A stretch of DNA of 64,000 nucleotides from contig NZ_JAPDOD010000048.1 of assembly GCF_027587205.1 (NCBI RefSeq), positions 1 to 64,000 of the forward strand, written 5' to 3'. The DNA is from Solirubrobacter ginsenosidimutans (GTDB taxonomy: Bacteria; Actinomycetota; Thermoleophilia; Solirubrobacterales; Solirubrobacteraceae). A program made the translations under genes and the position numbers. Below, in pieces: positions 49,652-57,119 of the stretch; position 1 is the first letter of the stretch; the number at the start of each line of letters is the position of its first letter. Below the pieces are notes generated by a model. The model saw nothing but the letters and a program-made list of their open reading frames with translations. It did not search any database and was not told the origin of the DNA.

Positions 49652-50446
49652 TCACCCGACGATGCAGGCCGTGCCGACCCGGCGGAAGCCGAGGCGGGCG
49701 TAGACGCGGGCGATGTCGTCGCTCCCCGCGGAGATGAAGACGGTCTCGACGCCGCGCGCCAGGGCGTCCTCGACCAGCGCGCCGGTCACGGCGCCCCCCA
49801 GGCCTTGGCGCCGCACGGCGGGCAGCGTGGCGACGCCGACGATCTCGCTTACGCCGTCGACGGGCTGGTGCGCGCCGGCCGCGACGGGCCCGTACTCGCT
49901 CTCGGCGACGACCGTCACGGTCAGGCCGCGCCGCATGCGCTCGCGCAGGAAGGCCGAGTCGGCGTCGTCGATCGCCGCGTCGCGTTCACGCACGCCCTCC
50001 GGGCCGGGGGCCGTCCCGGGGGCGCCGAAGCCGACCGCCTGCACCGCCGAGGCCGCAGCGAGCGCGGGATCGTCGGCGTCGAGCACGCGCAGCGTCATCC
50101 CGGACGGCGGCTCGGGCGCCCGCCAGGCAGACCGGTCGAGGACCAGCAGCGGCGCCTCGAGCACCTCGAGCCCGGCCGCGCGAACCGCGTCCAGCAGCGT
50201 CGGGGTCGTCTCATGCACCCACTCGATGTTCTCGGGCTGGCCGAGCTCGCGCTTGCGCGCCGTCGCGGCCTCGACGTCGGCGATCGTGAACGCGTGCTCG
50301 AGGCCCAGCCGCGGCCGCGCGTAGTACGACCACGAGCCCGTCCCCACGAACACGGAGAACGGGCCGACCTGCTCAACGCGGGCTGCCGAGCGCGGCGCCG
50401 CGTCGTAATACCGTTCCAGCTCAGGTAGCAACTCGCTGCCACACAT
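49652..50446 (-). CDS. GNAT family N-acetyltransferase
   Basis: This acetyl-CoA-dependent transferase has 264 residues. The C-terminal half holds the GNAT fold with acetyl-CoA loop VATLPAVRRQGLGGAVT (R-x-x-G-x-G/A form) and a final ARVYARLGFRRVGTA block. The N-terminal 110 residues are an extra region with no clear motif, perhaps a second degenerate GNAT repeat. Substrate unknown. It lies between fumC and the EamA gene on the same strand. Confidence 0.85.
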   Translation of the reverse strand: MCGSELLPELERYYDAAPRSAARVEQVGPFSVFVGTGSWSYYARPRLGLEHAFTIADVEAATARKRELGQPENIEWVHETTPTLLDAVRAAGLEVLEAPLLVLDRSAWRAPEPPSGMTLRVLDADDPALAAASAVQAVGFGAPGTAPGPEGVRERDAAIDDADSAFLRERMRRGLTVTVVAESEYGPVAAGAHQPVDGVSEIVGVATLPAVRRQGLGGAVTGALVEDALARGVETVFISAGSDDIARVYARLGFRRVGTACIVG

Positions 50447-50457
50447 CCGGAATGCCC

Positions 50458-50475
50458 GGACCGCTAGGCCGGTCC
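50458..50475 (-). terminator. Short hairpin after fumC
   Basis: GGACCG (50458-50463) and CGGTCC (50470-50475) form a 6-bp stem with a 6-nt loop, directly downstream of the fumC stop (read leftwards). No T-run. Confidence 0.35.
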
Positions 50476-50479
50476 TTCG

Positions 50480-51820
50480 TCATCCGCCGGCCGGGCTCGC
50501 ACTCGACCCCGCGGCGATCTTGCGCAGGTCCAGCGCCTTGTCCAGCGTCTCCTCGTCGACGCCGTGCTTGCGGGCGACCTCGCGCAGGGTCCCGCCCGAG
50601 GACGAGGCCTCCTTGACGATCTCGGCGGCCTTGTCGTAGCCGATGTACGGGTTCAGCGCGGTGGCGACGGCCAGCGTGCCCTCGGCCGAGGCCTCCAGGC
50701 CGGGCAGGTTCGGCTCGATCCCGTCCACGCACTTCTCGGCGAACAGCCGCGACGCGTTCGCGAGCAGGCTGATCGACTGCAGCAGGTTGCGGGCGATCAG
50801 CGGGATGCGCACGTTGAGCTCGAACTGGCCCTGGAGGCCGCCGATCGTGATCGCCGTGTCGTTGCCGATCACCTGCGCACCCACCTGGAGCACGACCTCC
50901 GGGAGCACCGGGTTGACCTTGCCGGGCATGATCGACGAGCCCTTCTGCAGCTCGGGCAGGTAGATCTCGCCGATCCCGACGCGCGGGCCGGAGCCCATCA
51001 GCGCGAGATCGCCGGCGATCTTGATCAGCGAGACGGCGACGACCTTCAGGGCCCCGCTCAACTCCACGAGCGCGTCGCGGTTGCCCTGCGCCTCGAACGG
51101 GTCCTCCGGCGCCGAGATCGTGAGGCCGGTGTCGGCGCTCATGCGCTCGCGCACCTTCGCGGCGAAGTCGCGGTGCGTGTTCAGGCCGGTGCCCGTGGCG
51201 GTGCCGCCGAGCGGGATCTGGGCGACCTGCGGCAGCGCGTTCTCGATCCGGCGCTGACCGAGGCGGATCTGCGCGGCGTAGCCGGCGAACTCCTGGCCGA
51301 GCGTCACCGGCACCGCGTCCATCAGGTGGGTGCGGCCGGACTTGACGAGGTCCTTGAAGGCCTCGGCCTTGGCGGCGAAGGAGGCCTCGAGCTGCGCCAG
51401 CGCCGGGAGCAGCACATTGGTCGCCTCGTCGAGCGCCGCCAGGTGCACCGCGGACGGGAAGACGTCATTCGACGACTGCCCCATGTTCACGTGGTCGTTC
51501 GGGTGGGCACCCGACAGCGTGGCGATGACCTCGTTGGAGTTCATGTTCGACGACGTGCCAGAACCGGTCTGGAAGACGTCGATGGGGAACTGCGCGTCGT
51601 GCTTGCCCGCGGCGATCTCGTCGCCCGCGGCCGCGATCTTCTCCGCCAGGTCGGCATCGAGCAGCCCGAGCTCCGCGTTCACGCGCGCGGCGGTGCCCTT
51701 GATGCGGCCGAGCCAGCGGACGACCGGCAGCGGCACGCGTTCTCCTGAAACAGGGAAGTTCGCGACTGCCTTGGTGGTCTCGCCGCCCCACAGTTCCTGC
51801 GCAGATTCCTGGACGCTCAT
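50480..51820 (-). CDS. fumC: Class II fumarate hydratase
   Basis: This TCA-cycle enzyme interconverts fumarate and malate. It has 446 residues, a little short of the usual 460-470. The aspartase/fumarase signature GSSIMPGKVNP is at about 306-316, with TGSGTSSNMNSNEV and GRTHLMDAVPVTLGQEF blocks as expected for FumC. An N-terminal trimming explains the short length. GGAGGAGCGC precedes the ATG. It sits about 5 kb from the proposed 2-oxoglutarate decarboxylase/SSADH pair. Confidence 0.93.
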   Translation of the reverse strand: MSVQESAQELWGGETTKAVANFPVSGERVPLPVVRWLGRIKGTAARVNAELGLLDADLAEKIAAAGDEIAAGKHDAQFPIDVFQTGSGTSSNMNSNEVIATLSGAHPNDHVNMGQSSNDVFPSAVHLAALDEATNVLLPALAQLEASFAAKAEAFKDLVKSGRTHLMDAVPVTLGQEFAGYAAQIRLGQRRIENALPQVAQIPLGGTATGTGLNTHRDFAAKVRERMSADTGLTISAPEDPFEAQGNRDALVELSGALKVVAVSLIKIAGDLALMGSGPRVGIGEIYLPELQKGSSIMPGKVNPVLPEVVLQVGAQVIGNDTAITIGGLQGQFELNVRIPLIARNLLQSISLLANASRLFAEKCVDGIEPNLPGLEASAEGTLAVATALNPYIGYDKAAEIVKEASSSGGTLREVARKHGVDEETLDKALDLRKIAAGSSASPAGG

Positions 51821-51910
51821 GCGCTCCTCCGTGTCATCGGTTCGCTCGGCGCCTAACGCTAGCGCTCAGCGTGCAACGGAAACTTTGGCCAAGAGCGTGA
51901 GGCATCTCGG

Positions 51911-51916
51911 TACGTT
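51911..51916 (+). promoter_or_regulatory. Candidate -10 element of the mini-NfeD/flotillin operon
   Basis: TACGTT lies 10 nt before the ATG at 51927. No ribosome binding site is visible in between, so a very short leader is expected. Confidence 0.4.
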
Positions 51917-51926
51917 TGCGAAACGA

Positions 51927-52154
51927 ATGTCCAATAGCGAATCGCCAGTCGGCAGCCACGGTCGGGTCACCTCCACGGGAGGAATGGGTCCGGACCGCAC
52001 GGGCGAGGTCATGGTCGCGATCCGTGGAGGCGTCGAGGCGTTCCTCGCCCGCGACGTCGACGGCGGGACGATCGAGCCGTACACCCCGATCGTCGTCATC
52101 GACTACCAACCGCCTCGGTTCGTGCTCGTCACCCCTCTCACGCAGGAGTCGTAG
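51927..52154 (+). CDS. Mini-NfeD-like OB-fold protein
   Basis: This 75-residue soluble protein has the pattern of the NfeD C-terminal OB-fold: a RTGEVMVAIRGGVEAFLA strand pair followed by GTIEPYTPIVVIDYQ and RFVLVTPL. NfeD proteins normally add three or four membrane helices and partner with flotillin; here only the OB part is present. It lies 2 nt upstream of a flotillin gene, which supports the assignment. An internal ATG within GGMGPDRTGEV is an alternative start. Confidence 0.65.
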   Translation: MSNSESPVGSHGRVTSTGGMGPDRTGEVMVAIRGGVEAFLARDVDGGTIEPYTPIVVIDYQPPRFVLVTPLTQES

Positions 52155-52156
52155 AA

Positions 52157-53566
52157 GTGAACTCCACGCTGATCGTGGTCATCGTCGCGGTGATCCTCAT
52201 CCCACTCGTCTTGGCGATCCTGTTCAAGGTCCTGTGGAAGGTGCCGGCCGCCGACGAGGCACTGATCGTCACCGGCTTCGGGGTCAAGGGTGCAGCCGTG
52301 GCCGACCGGACGTTCAAGATCGTCACGGGTGGAGGCGCGTTCGTCGTGCCCGTCATGCAGAAGGCGCAGTACCTCGGGATGTCGGCCGACAAGGCGCTGC
52401 TGGAGGTTGAAGGCGTCGACTCCCAGAAGATCCCCGTGGGGGTACGCGGCGTGGCGATCTTCAAGGTCGGCGACGACGAACGCTCGATCACGAACGCCGC
52501 CACGCGCTTCCTCGAAGCCCAGCAGGGGCAGATGCACGACCTCGTCCGCGAGGTCTTCCACGGCCATCTGCGCTCGATCATCGGCGGGCTCTCGGTCGAG
52601 GACCTGATCGCCAACCGCAACGAGCTCGCGCAGGCCACCCGCGACGCGAGCGCGGACGAGATGCAGAAGCTCGGCCTGATCATCGACTCGCTGCAGATCC
52701 AGGAGATCATCGATCCGACCGGCTACATCCGCGCCCTGGGTGAGCCGCGGGCGGCCGAGGTCAAGATGCGCGCGCGGATCGCCGCCGCGGCCTCCGATCG
52801 CGAGGCGACCGAACGCGAGCAGGAGGCGGAGGCGCTGAAGGCCGCCGCACGCCGCGACTCGGAGATCAAGCGCGCCGCCTACCAGGCGGAGATCGACAAG
52901 CAGGCGGCCATGTCCGCGCAGGCCGGGCCGCTGGCCGACGCCGAGGCGCGCAAGCAGGTCGTCGTCCAAGAGACCGCGGTCGCCGAGCTGGAGGCCGAGC
53001 GCGAGGAGAAGCGCCTCGACACCGCCGTCCGCAAGCCCGCCGACGCCGCGGCCTACGAGAAGCAGGTCCAGGCCGAGGCCGAGCGCGTCGCCCGCATCTC
53101 GATCGCCGAAGCGCAGGCCCGTGAGGTCGAGCTCGCCGCGGCGGCCAAGGCCAAGCAGATCGAGCAGATCGGCGCCTCAGAAGCGCGGATCACGAGCCAG
53201 CGCGGCATCGCCGAAGCCGAGGCGACGAAGGCCAAGGGTGAGGCCGAGGGCGCGTCGATCCGGGCCAAGGGCCTGGCCGAGGCCGATTCGATCGCCAAGC
53301 GCGCCGAGGCGCTCGAGAAGGAAGCCGACGCGGTCATCGGCCAGCAGATCGCCGAGCAGCTCCCGGAGATCGTGCGCGCCGCCGCGGAGTCCTTCAAGTA
53401 CGTCGACAACCTCACGGTGCTCAACGGCGCCCAGGGGATCTCGGAGATCATCGCGCAGGTCATCGGGCAGGCCGGCCCGGCGCTCGAGATGGCCCAGGCC
53501 GCGCTCGCGCGCACCTCCAAGGCCGCCTCCAACGGGTCCGAGCCCGACAAGAAGCCGGAGGCCTAA
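52157..53566 (+). CDS. Flotillin-like SPFH/Band 7 membrane protein
   Basis: This scaffold protein of membrane microdomains has 469 residues. An N-terminal helix (about residues 4-22) is followed by the SPFH domain (about 25-180, with GVRGVAIFKVGDDERSI and VFHGHLRSIIGGLSVEDLIANR in parts). A long Ala/Glu/Lys-rich coiled coil runs from about 190 to 390, and the C-terminal region contains ADAVIGQQIAEQLPEIV. Bacterial flotillins form large oligomers and partner with NfeD proteins. The stop overlaps the convergent anti-sigma gene by 4 nt. Confidence 0.92.
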   Translation: MNSTLIVVIVAVILIPLVLAILFKVLWKVPAADEALIVTGFGVKGAAVADRTFKIVTGGGAFVVPVMQKAQYLGMSADKALLEVEGVDSQKIPVGVRGVAIFKVGDDERSITNAATRFLEAQQGQMHDLVREVFHGHLRSIIGGLSVEDLIANRNELAQATRDASADEMQKLGLIIDSLQIQEIIDPTGYIRALGEPRAAEVKMRARIAAAASDREATEREQEAEALKAAARRDSEIKRAAYQAEIDKQAAMSAQAGPLADAEARKQVVVQETAVAELEAEREEKRLDTAVRKPADAAAYEKQVQAEAERVARISIAEAQAREVELAAAAKAKQIEQIGASEARITSQRGIAEAEATKAKGEAEGASIRAKGLAEADSIAKRAEALEKEADAVIGQQIAEQLPEIVRAAAESFKYVDNLTVLNGAQGISEIIAQVIGQAGPALEMAQAALARTSKAASNGSEPDKKPEA

Positions 53567-54198
53567 CGGAGGACTTCGGGGCCGATCCGGCGCGGGTTGC
53601 CGTCGCTGGGCTGCAGCGTGACCACCAGGCGTGGGTAGCGCTTCGGATCAGCAGCGGCCAGCAGGCGCACGCTGCCGCGGCCGTGCTCGTCGGGATGGAA
53701 GGTTCCTGCCGAGACCCGGTGCGGCCGGCGGGACGTGTCGTCAGGGGCGACGAACCAGAGCTCGTAGAGCCCGTTCGGGCGCGGGTCGCGCAGCCGCCGG
53801 ATGTCGAGCTCGACCTCGCGCCCGACAGGCGTCACCCGCACGGCCGCGGTGACGTCGACGCGCTCCCCCGTCGTGCTGTGCAGCGCGAGGCGCTCCGGCG
53901 TGGCTCCGCCGCCCGTGAGCAGCAGCACCGCGGCGGCGACCGCGGCGGCGGCGGGCGCGGCCACCCACGCGAGGCGAGGCAGGCGCCGCGCGCGCTTGGC
54001 GGGCAGCGCGCGCTGCTCCAAACCGGCGGGAACGTCGAACGGCGCCGCCGCGTGCTGGAGCGCGAGATGCGTCCCGCGCAGCTCGTCGGCGTCGCGCCGG
54101 CAGGTCTCGCAGGTCGCCAGGTGTGCCTCCAACGCGCGCGTCTCGACAGGGTCGAGCTGTCCCAGCGCCCACTCGACGAGATCGGGATGCTCAGTCAT
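53563..54198 (-). CDS. Anti-sigma factor, RskA type, with zinc-finger N-terminus
   Basis: This membrane protein of 211 residues holds the adjacent ECF sigma factor inactive. The N-terminal anti-sigma domain has the HxxxCxxC zinc motif (HLATCETC). One TM helix lies at about 80-100 (VAAPAAAAVAAAVLLL), and the outer domain is an RskA/AsiG-type beta fold ending in PNGLYELWFV and RLVVTLQPSDG. The ATG at 54198 overlaps the sigma stop by 8 nt, the usual coupling. Release likely needs regulated proteolysis. Confidence 0.88.
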   Translation of the reverse strand: MTEHPDLVEWALGQLDPVETRALEAHLATCETCRRDADELRGTHLALQHAAAPFDVPAGLEQRALPAKRARRLPRLAWVAAPAAAAVAAAVLLLTGGGATPERLALHSTTGERVDVTAAVRVTPVGREVELDIRRLRDPRPNGLYELWFVAPDDTSRRPHRVSAGTFHPDEHGRGSVRLLAAADPKRYPRLVVTLQPSDGNPRRIGPEVLR

Positions 54199-54748
54199 CG
54201 AATCCGCGTTCCCGCAGCGCGGCACGCAGAGCTCGCAGCGCGTAGAACGCGCGCGTCTTGACGGTGCCGAGCGGCACGTCGAGCTTGCAGGCGATCGCGC
54301 CCAGTTTCAGATCCTCGTCATAGATCAGCTCCAGCACCTCACGATGGGCTGGAGACAGGGACATCATCGCGTCACGGACCGTGACGGCGAGCAGTACCTC
54401 GTCGGCGCGTGCGTCGAACGCCGCGCCATCCTCGACCTCCGGCGCGAATGCGCGGGAGGAGGGACGCCGGCGGAGGTCGATCGCGACTCTCCGCGCGATC
54501 GTGAACAGCAGGGCCCGGACCGTGCCGCGGGTGGGGTCGAACCGGCGAGCTCCCTGCCACAGACGCATGAAGGACTCTTGGACGAGCTCCTCGGCGAGAC
54601 CACGGTCGCCGAGCAGCCGCAGCCCGAACCCGTACACGCGTCTCTCATACCGCCGGTAGAGGGTGCGCATCGCCGCGTCGTCGCGGCGGACGAGCAGGTC
54701 GGCTTCCTCTTCGTCGAGGGTGGAGATCTGGTCCAGCGTCTGCAGCAC
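54191..54748 (-). CDS. ECF sigma factor (SigK-like)
   Basis: This extracytoplasmic-function sigma factor has 185 residues. Region 2 is visible at about 25-95 (MRTLYRRYERRVYGFGLRLLG, then AEELVQESFMRLW and LLFTIARRVAIDLRR), and region 4 at about 125-180 (LSPAHREVLELIYDEDLKLGAIA, then VPLGTVKTRAFYALRALR). Quoted blocks are hallmarks of ECF factors. Its cognate anti-sigma factor overlaps at the 3' end and a DUF4394 gene lies upstream in the same direction, probably a target. Confidence 0.93.
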   Translation of the reverse strand: MLQTLDQISTLDEEEADLLVRRDDAAMRTLYRRYERRVYGFGLRLLGDRGLAEELVQESFMRLWQGARRFDPTRGTVRALLFTIARRVAIDLRRRPSSRAFAPEVEDGAAFDARADEVLLAVTVRDAMMSLSPAHREVLELIYDEDLKLGAIACKLDVPLGTVKTRAFYALRALRAALRERGFDD

Positions 54749-54791
54749 TGCGAGTTCGTGCGCATGACGGGTGTTGAGCGGATCAACCGCG

Positions 54792-54822
54792 CGAGCGGGC
54801 CGCCGCGTAGGCGACCCGCTCG
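54792..54822 (-). terminator. Hairpin between the DUF4394 gene and the sigma gene
   Basis: CGAGCGGG (54792-54799) and CCCGCTCG (54815-54822) form an 8-bp stem with a 15-nt loop, 12 nt after the DUF4394 stop. It could partly terminate the transcript so that the structural gene is made in excess over the sigma factor. Confidence 0.45.
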
Positions 54823-54834
54823 GGGAGCGCGCGG

Positions 54835-55665
54835 TCAGTCCTGCCAGGCCGCCAGCCCGGTCACGACGAGCCGCTGCCCGCCGCCGATGCGGCCGGACAG
54901 GCGGCTGCGGCCCGTGGCGGGATCGACGGTGTAGAGGCTCGACCCGCGAGTGGAGCGCGTGGCGAGGTAGCCGACGTTGTTGGCGCCCGCGATGTCGAAT
55001 CCCGACTGGTCGGAGACGTCGAAGCCGAGGCGCTTGGGCATCGTCAGCGTCCCGTTGTTCGGCGGGTTCTGGACCGAGATCGTGTCGCTCGCGGAGTCGA
55101 TCACGTACAGCGTCGTCGCCGCGGGCCTGACCGCGCTGAAGGTCGAGTTCGTGTAGCCGGCGTCGACGACGCGCGGCATCCCGGGGTTCAACGCGAGGTC
55201 GCTGCTCAGCAGCGTCCCCTCGTCGACGTTAAGACGCAGGTTCTGCGCGGCGTCGGAGACGACGCGGAGCTTGTCGACGGTCGGGTTGAAGTCGACGCCG
55301 AAGAACGCGCCGGTGAGGCCCGCCGTGAACGCGGGCCCTTCGGCGACGGCGATGCCCGTACGCGGGTTCACCCGATAGACGACCGAGTCGGTGCCGACGC
55401 CGTAGAGGTCACCGGTCGCGGGCCGGAAGTCGATCCCGGCGAGCGTCACGCCCGCGGGCAGTCCGGTGATCGCGCGAACGTCGCGAAGGCGCTCGGGCTG
55501 GGCGGCGTTGAAGCGGATCAGCGTGTTCTGATCCGTGGTGGCGAACAGGACGCGCGAGGTCTGCGCGTCGTCGAAGCGCGGACCGTGGCTCGCCGAAGCG
55601 GTCCCGGCGAGGGCGAGGGTGGACATGACAGCGAGCGCCGCGACGCGGCGGAGGGGACGGCTCAC
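54835..55665 (-). CDS. DUF4394 domain secreted protein
   Basis: This exported protein of 276 residues has a signal peptide (cleavage near ASASHG) and a seven-bladed-propeller-like DUF4394 domain. Repeats such as LAGIDFRPATGDLYGVGTDSVVYRVNP and GAFFGVDFNPTVDKLRVVSD are characteristic; only short parts are quoted as evidence. Similar proteins are often placed with ECF/RskA pairs, and that is the case here. Function is unknown, probably cell-surface stress or adhesion. Confidence 0.82.
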   Translation of the reverse strand: MSRPLRRVAALAVMSTLALAGTASASHGPRFDDAQTSRVLFATTDQNTLIRFNAAQPERLRDVRAITGLPAGVTLAGIDFRPATGDLYGVGTDSVVYRVNPRTGIAVAEGPAFTAGLTGAFFGVDFNPTVDKLRVVSDAAQNLRLNVDEGTLLSSDLALNPGMPRVVDAGYTNSTFSAVRPAATTLYVIDSASDTISVQNPPNNGTLTMPKRLGFDVSDQSGFDIAGANNVGYLATRSTRGSSLYTVDPATGRSRLSGRIGGGQRLVVTGLAAWQD

Positions 55666-55760
55666 GATGGAGACCTCCGGTGAGTAGGGGAGCGGGTACG
55701 CCCCAGTTCGGAGTGGTCCTCATGAAAGGTTCATCGCCGGCGAGCGCCGGCGCGCCGGGC

Positions 55761-56219
55761 TCAGGCCGTGGCGACGTCGGAGTCGGCTCGCTCCGGCGTG
55801 ACCTCGTGCGGGTCCAGCTCCTCGCGGCAGTGCGAGCAGACCAGCAGCGGCTCCGCGGCGTGGCCGCACGGGTTGTGGCGCAGCACCACGGGCGGGCCCA
55901 GCTCACCCGAGAGGTGGCGGTCACCCCAGCGCATCAGCGTGACGATCGCCGGATAGAGATCCTTGCCGGCCTCACTCAACCGGTACTCGTAGCGCTCGGG
56001 CTCGGCCTGGTAGAGGACGCGGACGAGGATGCCCGCGCCGACCAGGGTCTGCAGGCGGGTGGAGAGGATGTTGCGCGCGATCCCGAGGTTGCGCTGGATA
56101 TCGGAGAACCGGCGTACGCCGTAGAACGACTCGCGCAGGATCAGGAACGTCCAGCGCTCGCCGAGGATCTCCATCGCACGCCCGATCGAGCACGTCATGG
56201 GACGGTCCAGCTCGTACAT
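55761..56219 (-). CDS. HxlR family transcriptional regulator with C-terminal Cys motif
   Basis: This winged-helix regulator has 152 residues. The HxlR hallmark CSIGRAMEILGERWTFLILRE opens the domain, followed by RFSDIQRNLGIARNILSTRL. After the HTH, the C-terminal 45 residues contain CGH and CSHC (NPCGHAAEPLLVCSHCREEL), a likely zinc ribbon. HxlR proteins commonly sense aldehydes, quinones or redox state. The neighbouring hydrolase at 56244 is transcribed towards it and may be co-regulated. Confidence 0.88.
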   Translation of the reverse strand: MYELDRPMTCSIGRAMEILGERWTFLILRESFYGVRRFSDIQRNLGIARNILSTRLQTLVGAGILVRVLYQAEPERYEYRLSEAGKDLYPAIVTLMRWGDRHLSGELGPPVVLRHNPCGHAAEPLLVCSHCREELDPHEVTPERADSDVATA

Positions 56220-56243
56220 CTCTTCTAAACGATAACGATCCCC

Positions 56244-57083
56244 TCACCCACAAAAGGCAAGAATTTCGCGTGCCAGACCCACCGGATCGTCGTAGGCGAC
56301 CAGGAAGCCCGTTCGCTTGAGCACGCGCAGCTGCGCATCGGGCAGGAGGTCGAGCGCTTCCTCGGCGATCGTGAGCGGGTGGAAGGCGTCCTCGTCCGCC
56401 CACAGCAGCAGCACCGGGAACGTGAACCCCGGGTAGGCGTCGATCAGGTCCTTCTGGGCGCCCCGCGGCCAGCGTCGCGCGGCCTTGGCCCACGAGCGGA
56501 CGCGGTTGCCGTTGCCGCCCAGATCCATCAGCGCGTGGCGCATCACGTCGCGCGCCCCGGGGGAACCCGTGACGGTCAGCTTGTCGCCCCGGCTGGGTCG
56601 CAGGACGAGCGTGGCCGAGCGGGCGATCACGCGGTCCACCCCGGGCACGACCGCCGCACGGACCACGACGCGCCCTGCCCGTTCGAGGCCGCAGCGCTTG
56701 GGCTTGGTGTGCATCGGGTTGGGGAGCAGGACGAGCTTGGCGGGCTGGATGGCGTGGCTCGCCGTCGCCATCAGCGCCAACTGCGCGCCGAGTCCGTGAC
56801 CCCCGATCAGCGGCCGCGGGCCGCACGTGTCCTGCAGGAACGCGGCGAGCACCTCGGTCAGCCAGTCGGGTGAGTACGCGTGCGTCGGCCGGTCCTCCGA
56901 GGCACCGTGCAGGGGGAGGTCGGGGAGCACGACGCGGTAGCGATGCGCGAGCTCGTCGACGACCGGCTCCCACTCGCGATGGGTCAGGCCGGTCGAGTGC
57001 AGCAGTGCGAGTGGCGGTCCGGTCCCCGCCTCGCGATACGCGATCCTCGCTCCGTCGGGGTGGTGGTACAGCCGAAGCTTCAC
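56244..57083 (-). CDS. Alpha/beta-hydrolase-fold protein lacking the nucleophile
   Basis: The fold is clear over 279 residues: GARIAYREAGTGPPLALLHSTGL, VVLPDLPLHGASE and a C-terminal LLLWADEDAFHP block. But the nucleophile elbow reads GHGLG (95-99), with glycine replacing the usual serine, and the terminal region has TGFLVAYDDP where the catalytic histidine should be. It is therefore unlikely to hydrolyse esters by the standard route. The GTG at 57083 is the start I prefer. It diverges from the molybdenum hydroxylase operon. Confidence 0.75.
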   Translation of the reverse strand: MKLRLYHHPDGARIAYREAGTGPPLALLHSTGLTHREWEPVVDELAHRYRVVLPDLPLHGASEDRPTHAYSPDWLTEVLAAFLQDTCGPRPLIGGHGLGAQLALMATASHAIQPAKLVLLPNPMHTKPKRCGLERAGRVVVRAAVVPGVDRVIARSATLVLRPSRGDKLTVTGSPGARDVMRHALMDLGGNGNRVRSWAKAARRWPRGAQKDLIDAYPGFTFPVLLLWADEDAFHPLTIAEEALDLLPDAQLRVLKRTGFLVAYDDPVGLAREILAFCG

Positions 57084-57104
57084 TGCGACGCGCAGCTTTC
57101 CACA

Positions 57105-57112
57105 GATACCCT
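57105..57112. promoter_or_regulatory. Overlapping divergent -10 elements (hydrolase-like / molybdenum hydroxylase)
   Basis: TACCCT (57107-57112) is 7 nt before the + strand GTG at 57120, so that transcript looks leaderless. On the other strand TATCTG (57108-57103) overlaps it. The local sequence AGATACCCT resembles AGATACACT at 38412-38420. Confidence 0.5.
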
Positions 57113-57119
57113 CGATCTC

